Below are positions 22,041 to 26,669 of a stretch of 26,669 bases of DNA, in pieces. A program made the position numbers and the translations under genes. The notes under the pieces were generated by a model. The model was not told where the DNA came from. It did no database searches and saw nothing but the letters and a program-made list of their open reading frames with translations. Numbering within the stretch: position 1 is the stretch's first letter; each line of letters begins with the position of its first letter. Source of the stretch: MED-G78 sp964343355 (GTDB taxonomy: Bacteria > Pseudomonadota > Gammaproteobacteria > Magnimaribacterales > D2472); NCBI GenBank assembly GCA_964343355.1, contig CAYFJC010000012.1, positions 1 to 26,669 of the forward strand. The letters are read 5' to 3'.

Positions 22041-22532
22041 CTATTTGGTAGCTTTATCCTTCAAACGAGCTCTTTTTAAGGGACTTAGGTAGTCAACTAA
22101 CAATTTTCCCTGTAAATGATCTATCTCGTGCTGGATGCATACGGCTAAAAGTCCTTGAGGCTTATCTTCATGCTCATTTCCTTTAAGATCTAACCAATTG
22201 AGCTGAATTTTATCAGGACGAGTAACTTCTACGCTTGCGCCAGGAATAGAAAGACAACCTTCCTCACACGGAACAAGACTTTTGTCGTCTAATACCGTTA
22301 CTACAGGATTTACAAAAATAAGCGGGTCGTCTCTTTCTTCACTAATATCTATAACAACCAATCTAATATGAAAATCTACTTGAGTTGCCGCTAAACCTAT
22401 TCCATTTTCTGCATACATAGTCTCTAGCATGTCTCTAGCTAGATTATCTAGACTTTTGTCGAATTTTATTACATCTTCAGCTACAGTTCTCAAGCGTGGA
22501 TCTGGATATTTTAATATTTTTATAATAGACAT
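22041..22532 (-). CDS. def: Peptide deformylase
   Basis: Iron metalloenzyme that removes the N-formyl group from nascent proteins. The 163-aa protein shows all three motifs: GIGLAATQ (residues 44-51), EGCLS (91-95, metal-binding cysteine C93) and HEIDH (135-139, metal-binding histidines and catalytic E136). Length is close to E. coli Def (169 aa). It is the first gene of a leftward def-fmt unit. A TATAAT on the minus strand (22546..22541) is only 9 nt from the ATG, so the transcript could be leaderless or nearly so, if that hexamer is used. Confidence 0.97.
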   Translation of the reverse strand: MSIIKILKYPDPRLRTVAEDVIKFDKSLDNLARDMLETMYAENGIGLAATQVDFHIRLVVIDISEERDDPLIFVNPVVTVLDDKSLVPCEEGCLSIPGASVEVTRPDKIQLNWLDLKGNEHEDKPQGLLAVCIQHEIDHLQGKLLVDYLSPLKRARLKDKATK

Positions 22533-22591
22533 ATTAGCTTATTATAATCTCTTAATTTATAATCTGCATTATTAAAGAGGTAATTGTAAAT
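22533..22591. promoter_or_regulatory. Divergent def / purE control region
   Basis: This 59-bp spacer must hold promoters for both directions. TATAATCT occurs twice on the plus strand (22543-22550 and 22558-22565), 15 bp apart, giving two possible -10 elements for purE; no good -35 is seen for either. A minus-strand TATAAT at 22546..22541 overlaps the first one and could serve def. AGAGG (22576-22580) is the purE ribosome site, 11 nt before its ATG. Confidence 0.45.
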
Positions 22592-23092
22592 ATGACAAAT
22601 AATAGCATTGATGTAGCGGTAGTGATGGGTTCTGATTCAGATTTGCCTGTTGTAAGTGAAGTTTTCAAGATATTTGATCAATTTGGAGTTAAATACACCA
22701 AAAGTGTACTTTCTGCGCATAGAAGTCCTCATCAAGTAATAGAATTGATTAAAACTTCTGAATCAAACGGATGTAAGGTCTTTATTGCAGCAGCAGGAAT
22801 GGCGGCACATTTAGCTGGTGCAGTTGCAGCGCATAGTTATAAACCTGTAATAGGTATTCCAATTGAGTCTGGCGGCCTTGGTGGTTTAGATGCGCTATTA
22901 TCAACAGCACAGATGCCTCCAGGAATTCCAGTAGCAACAGTTGCAATTGGAAAAGCAGGCGCGAAGAATAGTGCGATTTTAGCTATACAGATGTTAGCAA
23001 TTTCAGATAATGATATGGCACAAAAACTAAGCGATTATAGAACGAATTTAACAAACGAAGTCTTGGAAAAAAACAAGAATTTAAATGCATAA
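22592..23092 (+). CDS. purE: N5-carboxyaminoimidazole ribonucleotide mutase PurE
   Basis: Purine biosynthesis enzyme, class I PurE, which converts N5-CAIR to CAIR. The 166-aa protein has MGSDSDLPV (residues 12-20), SAHRSP (41-46) and the glycine-rich AAAGMAAHLAGAVAAH, all at class I positions. Class I PurE needs PurK to make its substrate, and purK usually follows purE. Here the next gene is tsaC, 3 nt downstream, so purK must be elsewhere if the pathway is complete. Strong identity to the family makes the call safe. Confidence 0.97.
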   Translation: MTNNSIDVAVVMGSDSDLPVVSEVFKIFDQFGVKYTKSVLSAHRSPHQVIELIKTSESNGCKVFIAAAGMAAHLAGAVAAHSYKPVIGIPIESGGLGGLDALLSTAQMPPGIPVATVAIGKAGAKNSAILAIQMLAISDNDMAQKLSDYRTNLTNEVLEKNKNLNA

Positions 23093-23095
23093 TTT

Positions 23096-23656
23096 GTGAG
23101 AGTTTTCTTATCTCAGAGTGATGCTTCTGAGTGGCTAAAAAAAGGAAAAATATTAATATATCCTACAGAAGGTGTGTGGGGTATTGGATGTGATGCATTT
23201 AACAAAGATGCCGTTGCAAGAATCTACGAATTAAAGCAAAGATCAGAAAACAAAAGCTTAATTCTTTTATGCAAAAGCTTAGAAGTAATGAGTAATTATT
23301 TATCACCTATAACACAAAACGACATGGATTTTATAAAGTCTATAGGTGTAAACCCTACAACTATATTGTATCCATATGATTCAAATAAAATGCCAAATCA
23401 TTTGCAGAATATAAGTGGTAAATTGGCTATAAGAGTAAGTACTCACTATCATTTAAAATCATTGTTTGAAGTATTTAATAATCCAATTATCTCTACATCT
23501 GCAAATATATCAGGTACAAAAATATCTATGGATACAGATGAAATTAAAAATAATTTTGATTTTAGTGATGTTGCATTTTATAACAAACCTATTGGAATTT
23601 TAAACCGACCTACCCCTATAATAGATCTACAAACCCAAGAGGTCATAAGGGCTTAA
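23096..23656 (+). CDS. tsaC: L-threonylcarbamoyladenylate synthase TsaC (YrdC family)
   Basis: Makes threonylcarbamoyl-AMP from threonine, bicarbonate and ATP, the first step of t6A formation at position 37 of ANN-decoding tRNAs. The 186-aa protein matches the short TsaC form (E. coli 190 aa) and lacks the extra Sua5 domain. Visible motifs are YPTEGVWGIGCD (residues 22-33), ELKQR..NK.LILL (42-55) and STSANISG near residue 140. The start is GTG at 23096, 3 nt after purE. The stop overlaps the hemF ATG (TAATG). The tsaC-hemF-aroE order is as in Pseudomonas apart from an intervening gene there. Confidence 0.93.
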   Translation: MRVFLSQSDASEWLKKGKILIYPTEGVWGIGCDAFNKDAVARIYELKQRSENKSLILLCKSLEVMSNYLSPITQNDMDFIKSIGVNPTTILYPYDSNKMPNHLQNISGKLAIRVSTHYHLKSLFEVFNNPIISTSANISGTKISMDTDEIKNNFDFSDVAFYNKPIGILNRPTPIIDLQTQEVIRA

Positions 23657-24558
23657 TGATTAAAAAATTAGAAGAACATTTTCAAGAAATACAAAACGAA
23701 ATCATAGCTCATTATTGTGGTTTTGAGACTAAAAAATCTTGCACAATTTCTGATGATAATTGGACAAGAGCAAAAGGTGGCGGAGGAAGAACTTTTGTAA
23801 TAGAAAATGGAAGATTTTTTGATAAAGCCGCAGTAAACTTTTCTTCTATTTCTGGAACAAAATTACCAGAATCAGCTAGAGAATATATAAAGAATAAAAA
23901 AGCTGTTTCATATAAAGCAATGGGCGTATCTGTAATCACTCATCCGAAGAATCCATTTATCCCAACAAGCCATATGAATATAAGATTATTCTTACTTTTA
24001 AATAAGAAAAAAGAAATCATCGAGTGGTGGGTAGGAGGCGGTTATGACCTCACTCCATATTTTGCATATGAAAAGGATTGTTTGATGTGGCATAGAGATG
24101 CAAAACTTAATTTTGATCATTTTGATAAGAAGTATTACAAAAAATTTGCAAAAAACTGCGATGACTATTTCTTTTTGCCGCATAGAAATGAAAAAAGAGG
24201 CATTGGAGGGGTATTTTTTGATAATTTTAATGACTTAGGGTTAGATATTTCTATAGAATTGCTAAAAAATACAGCTAGAACCTACTTAAAGAGCTACTTA
24301 AAAATAATAAGCCTCAGAAAAAGTCGCAAATATTCATCCAAAGACAAAGATTTTCAAGAGTACAGAAGAGGAAGATATGCTGAATTTAACCTTTTATTTG
24401 ATAGAGGCACCTCTTTTGGGCTTCAGTCTGGTGGCAGAGTCGAGTCAATCCTTGCTTCACTGCCCCCCAAAGCATCCTGGGTCTATAAAAAAGATTTATC
24501 TTTTGAAAAGAATGAGAAAAAACTTTTATTAAGCCTAAAAAAGACATGGAGAGGTTAA
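23656..24558 (+). CDS. hemF: Oxygen-dependent coproporphyrinogen III oxidase
   Basis: Haem pathway enzyme that turns coproporphyrinogen III into protoporphyrinogen IX using O2. The 300-aa protein is nearly identical in length to E. coli HemF (299 aa). Conserved blocks are GGGGRTFVIENG, KAAVNFSSISG, PTSHMNIRLF, WWVGGGYDLTPYF, GIGGVFFDNF and YAEFNLLFDRGTSFGLQSGG. The catalytic histidine and arginine regions are intact. The oxygen-dependent form, with the cytochrome oxidase gene downstream, points to an aerobic life. The ATG overlaps the tsaC stop, so the two are translated together. Confidence 0.98.
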   Translation: MIKKLEEHFQEIQNEIIAHYCGFETKKSCTISDDNWTRAKGGGGRTFVIENGRFFDKAAVNFSSISGTKLPESAREYIKNKKAVSYKAMGVSVITHPKNPFIPTSHMNIRLFLLLNKKKEIIEWWVGGGYDLTPYFAYEKDCLMWHRDAKLNFDHFDKKYYKKFAKNCDDYFFLPHRNEKRGIGGVFFDNFNDLGLDISIELLKNTARTYLKSYLKIISLRKSRKYSSKDKDFQEYRRGRYAEFNLLFDRGTSFGLQSGGRVESILASLPPKASWVYKKDLSFEKNEKKLLLSLKKTWRG

Positions 24559-24570
24559 AATTCATAAATA

Positions 24571-25383
24571 ATGTCTAAATTATATAAATTAGGGGTCATA
24601 GGCTCTCCTATAGATCACTCTTTATCGCCTTTCATACATTCACGATTTGGCAGACAGGAAAATATAAATTTAGATTACAGGGCTTATAAAGTTGAAGATG
24701 AAAACCTTAAAGCCTTTGTTAAGGAATTTTTTCTCTCAAAAGATGCTAAGGGTTTGAATATAACCTTACCGCACAAGAAATCTGTAGCAAGAATAATTAA
24801 AAATCTTTCTGATGAGGCATCTTTTATTGATGCAGTAAATACAATTAACAAAATCTCAAACCAATTACATGCTGTGTCTACAGATGGTGAAGGCCTTATC
24901 AAGGATATGGATGAAAAAAATATTAGAATTAAGAATAAAAACATATTAGTTCTTGGAGCAGGAGCTGCTGTTGAGAGCGTTCTATTTAAGATTATTCAAT
25001 CGAAACCAAAATCTATAACTCTAATTAATAGAACAGAGGAAAAGTCTAAAAAGCTGCATTCTAAATATCTGCCCATGATTGATATATCTCTTGAACTAGA
25101 AACTACTAATTATGATTTGGTTATAAACGGATCATCTGCCGGGCTTACTGGTAAATTTTTACCACCAGACGATGCTTCCTTTAATGAGAAAACAGTCTTT
25201 TATGACCTTAATTATTCATTAACAGGAACAGCATTTTGTAATTGGGCAGACAATATTTCTGATCATTCCTATGATGGCATGGGTATGTTGATATCTCAGG
25301 CCGCACTATCTTTTCATGAGTGGTTTGGCGTTATGCCCTCAACAACTAGTATTGCTGAAGAGCTTAGAGATTTAAGAAATTGA
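24571..25383 (+). CDS. aroE: Shikimate dehydrogenase (NADP+)
   Basis: Reduces 3-dehydroshikimate to shikimate in aromatic amino acid biosynthesis. The 270-aa protein has the substrate motif SLSP (residues 17-20), NITLPHK with catalytic K69, D106 in STDGEGL (partner of K69), the NADP Rossmann loop GAGAA (130-134) and NGSSAGL. E. coli AroE has 272 aa. It follows hemF after 12 nt. Its TGA stop is overlapped by the TTG start of the next small gene (TTGA). Confidence 0.96.
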   Translation: MSKLYKLGVIGSPIDHSLSPFIHSRFGRQENINLDYRAYKVEDENLKAFVKEFFLSKDAKGLNITLPHKKSVARIIKNLSDEASFIDAVNTINKISNQLHAVSTDGEGLIKDMDEKNIRIKNKNILVLGAGAAVESVLFKIIQSKPKSITLINRTEEKSKKLHSKYLPMIDISLELETTNYDLVINGSSAGLTGKFLPPDDASFNEKTVFYDLNYSLTGTAFCNWADNISDHSYDGMGMLISQAALSFHEWFGVMPSTTSIAEELRDLRN

Positions 25384-25595
25384 AAAAGTTTACTCAATTT
25401 ATAGCTGGAGCCATCTGCCCAAGCTGCGCAGAGCAAGATTCTATTGCAATTCATCAAGATGATGATGAGATATATTGTGCTAAATGTGGTTATAAAGAAT
25501 TTAGACCCGGTTCGACAAAAGACCCAAAAAAAATGACTACAATTAAAGCAGTGAATGTTGTTGATATTACAGATTTTAATAAGACTAAAAAGTAG
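25380..25595 (+). CDS. yheV: YheV-family small zinc-ribbon protein
   Basis: A 71-aa protein resembling E. coli YheV, a small predicted metal-binding protein of unknown function. The family signature FIAGA.CP.C..QDS is present (residues 7-21). Four cysteines, C13, C16, C33 and C36, form two CxxC knuckles that probably bind zinc. The tail is polar and lysine-rich. The TTG start overlaps the aroE stop by 4 nt, so it depends on coupled translation; no separate ribosome site is seen. No function can be inferred beyond a zinc ribbon. Confidence 0.82.
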   Translation: MKKFTQFIAGAICPSCAEQDSIAIHQDDDEIYCAKCGYKEFRPGSTKDPKKMTTIKAVNVVDITDFNKTKK

Positions 25596-25692
25596 TAATT
25601 TATTCTCCAAAGTTATAGAATACACGGAAATTAAGCCGTAAAAATTGAGTAACTTTTTATGGCATCAAAGGTTCTATAAAAAACTAGTTATA

Positions 25693-25697
25693 AGGGA
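25693..25697 (+). promoter_or_regulatory. Ribosome binding site of coxB
   Basis: AGGGA lies 5 nt before the ATG at 25703. The 107-bp spacer (25596-25702) also holds TATAAA at 25675-25680, a possible -10 without a convincing -35, and a weak 4-bp stem (ACGG/CCGT, 25624-25640). No clear terminator for yheV is seen. Confidence 0.6.
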
Positions 25698-25702
25698 CAT
25701 AC

Positions 25703-26669
25703 ATGACTAATATTAGAAGTTTAATTTATTCAATTAAAATACAATTTACAGTTATATTATTTGCGCTTTCCAATAAAGCTTCGGCTGAGTGGGATGACTT
25801 GAATATGACGCAGGGAGCAACTGCAATAAGTAGAGAGGTCTATGACCTGCATATGCTTATTTTTTGGATTTGTGTTGTTATAGGCGTCATAGTATTTGGA
25901 GTTATGTTTTACTCAATGTATGCATATACCAAAAAGAAGAATCCTGTTGCAGCAACATTTCATGAGAATACAAAAGTTGAGCTAGCATGGACAATTATTC
26001 CTTTTTTAATTCTTATTGCTATGGCTGTTCCAGCATCTAAAACTCTTCAATCCATCTATAACGATGAAGCTGGTGATATTAATATTCAAGTAATTGGTCA
26101 TCAATGGAAGTGGCAGTATAGATATCTAGAAGATGATGTTAACTTTTTTGCAAACCTATCAACTGATCTCGATGAAATATATAACAAAGTTCCTAAGGGT
26201 GAAAACTATCTTCAAGAAGTTGATGAAATAGTAGTAATTCCAGTCGGAAAAAAAGTTAGATTTCTCATAACAGCAAATGATGTTATTCATTCATGGTGGG
26301 TGCCTGCATTTGCCATAAAACAAGATGCCATCCCTGGTTTTATAAATACTGCTTGGACTATTGTTGATGAGCCAGGACTATTCAGAGGAAAATGCACAGA
26401 GCTGTGTGGAAAAAATCATGGTTTTATGCCCATTGTAGTTAAGGCCGTTGAGCAAGATGAGTACGATCTTTGGATAAAAGACAAACAAGCAGGAGCAATA
26501 GCTTTGGCTGAATTAACAGAAAAAGACTGGACAGCTGAAGAGCTTGTAGCAAGAGGTGAATCTTTATACATAAAGAATTGTGTAGCATGTCATGGGCCTA
26601 CTGGCGCAGGTGTAACAGGAATTTTTCCTGCTCTTGCAGGAAGTGACATAGTTTTAAATAATAAAGCTC
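25703..26669 (+). CDS. coxB: Cytochrome c oxidase subunit II with fused cytochrome c domain (3' end missing)
   Basis: Electron-entry subunit of an aa3/caa3-type haem-copper oxidase. The visible 322 residues run off the right edge with no stop. An export signal is seen at 1-28 (ALSNKASA, cleavage before E29), then two membrane helices (about 50-74 and 93-112). The CuA domain carries H196 (HSWWVPAF), C231, C235, H239 and M242 (CTELCGKNHGFM). A C-terminal cytochrome c haem site CVACH follows (293-297). This fusion, known in Pseudomonas and Bacillus oxidases, lets the enzyme take electrons through its own haem c. Subunit I and III genes would be expected downstream, outside the window. Confidence 0.96.
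   Translation, partial: MTNIRSLIYSIKIQFTVILFALSNKASAEWDDLNMTQGATAISREVYDLHMLIFWICVVIGVIVFGVMFYSMYAYTKKKNPVAATFHENTKVELAWTIIPFLILIAMAVPASKTLQSIYNDEAGDINIQVIGHQWKWQYRYLEDDVNFFANLSTDLDEIYNKVPKGENYLQEVDEIVVIPVGKKVRFLITANDVIHSWWVPAFAIKQDAIPGFINTAWTIVDEPGLFRGKCTELCGKNHGFMPIVVKAVEQDEYDLWIKDKQAGAIALAELTEKDWTAEELVARGESLYIKNCVACHGPTGAGVTGIFPALAGSDIVLNNKA

Noticed and set aside
1..26669. tRNA or rRNA genes, CRISPR arrays, insertion sequences, toxin-antitoxin or defence genes
   Set aside because: None seen. All larger spaces were read on both strands, and every sizeable open frame is a recognised core gene.

Overview
The window is a chromosomal core region around the replication initiator gene of an AT-rich gammaproteobacterium with tightly packed genes. 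Gene order is the best guide to the host. atpI-parB-parA-rsmG-mnmG, then mnmE-yidC-rnpA-rpmH, then divergent dnaA-dnaN-recF-gyrB, then plsC / glycyl-tRNA synthetase / LpxL-like acyltransferase / trkA / fmt / def / tsaC / hemF / aroE closely follows the dnaA-proximal order known from Pseudomonas and relatives. The low G+C, frequent 1-8 nt overlaps, short spacers and trimmed proteins suggest a streamlined, probably marine lineage (SAR86-like is a guess; the window holds no rRNA gene or other decisive marker).

Layout. 1-1934 (minus): 5' end of the ATP synthase operon, atpI-atpB-atpE-atpF and the first codons of atpH, with a recognisable promoter at 1968-1996. 2015-6044 (minus): mnmG-rsmG-parA-parB, joined by 4-8 nt overlaps. 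6045-6281: a 237-bp gene-free spacer full of palindromes and repeats. 6282-9595 (minus): rpmH-rnpA-yidC-mnmE. 9596-9774: short divergent spacer with one perfect DnaA box, the best origin candidate. 9775-15175 (plus): dnaA-dnaN-recF-gyrB, with a parS site built into the last codons of recF. 15172-17284 (minus): glyS and plsC. 17392-18231 (plus): an LpxL-family acyltransferase. 18234-22532 (minus): def, fmt, trkA, trkH. 22592-25595 (plus): purE-tsaC-hemF-aroE-yheV. 25703-end (plus): a cytochrome c oxidase subunit II with fused cytochrome c domain, cut by the window edge.

The genes cover replication initiation and segregation (dnaA, dnaN, recF, gyrB, parAB plus parS), tRNA and rRNA modification (mnmE/mnmG, rsmG, tsaC), translation start and charging (fmt, def, glyS), membrane protein insertion and lipid acylation, potassium uptake, and respiratory energy conversion. 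I found no mobile element, CRISPR array, tRNA, rRNA, phage gene or defence system, and no clearly undescribed system. The most interesting points are the parS inside recF, a single-chain glycyl-tRNA synthetase in the place where relatives carry glyQ-glyS, a GyrB without the large TOPRIM insert of E. coli GyrB, the structured mnmG-mnmE spacer, and an unusual strand composition in mnmE.
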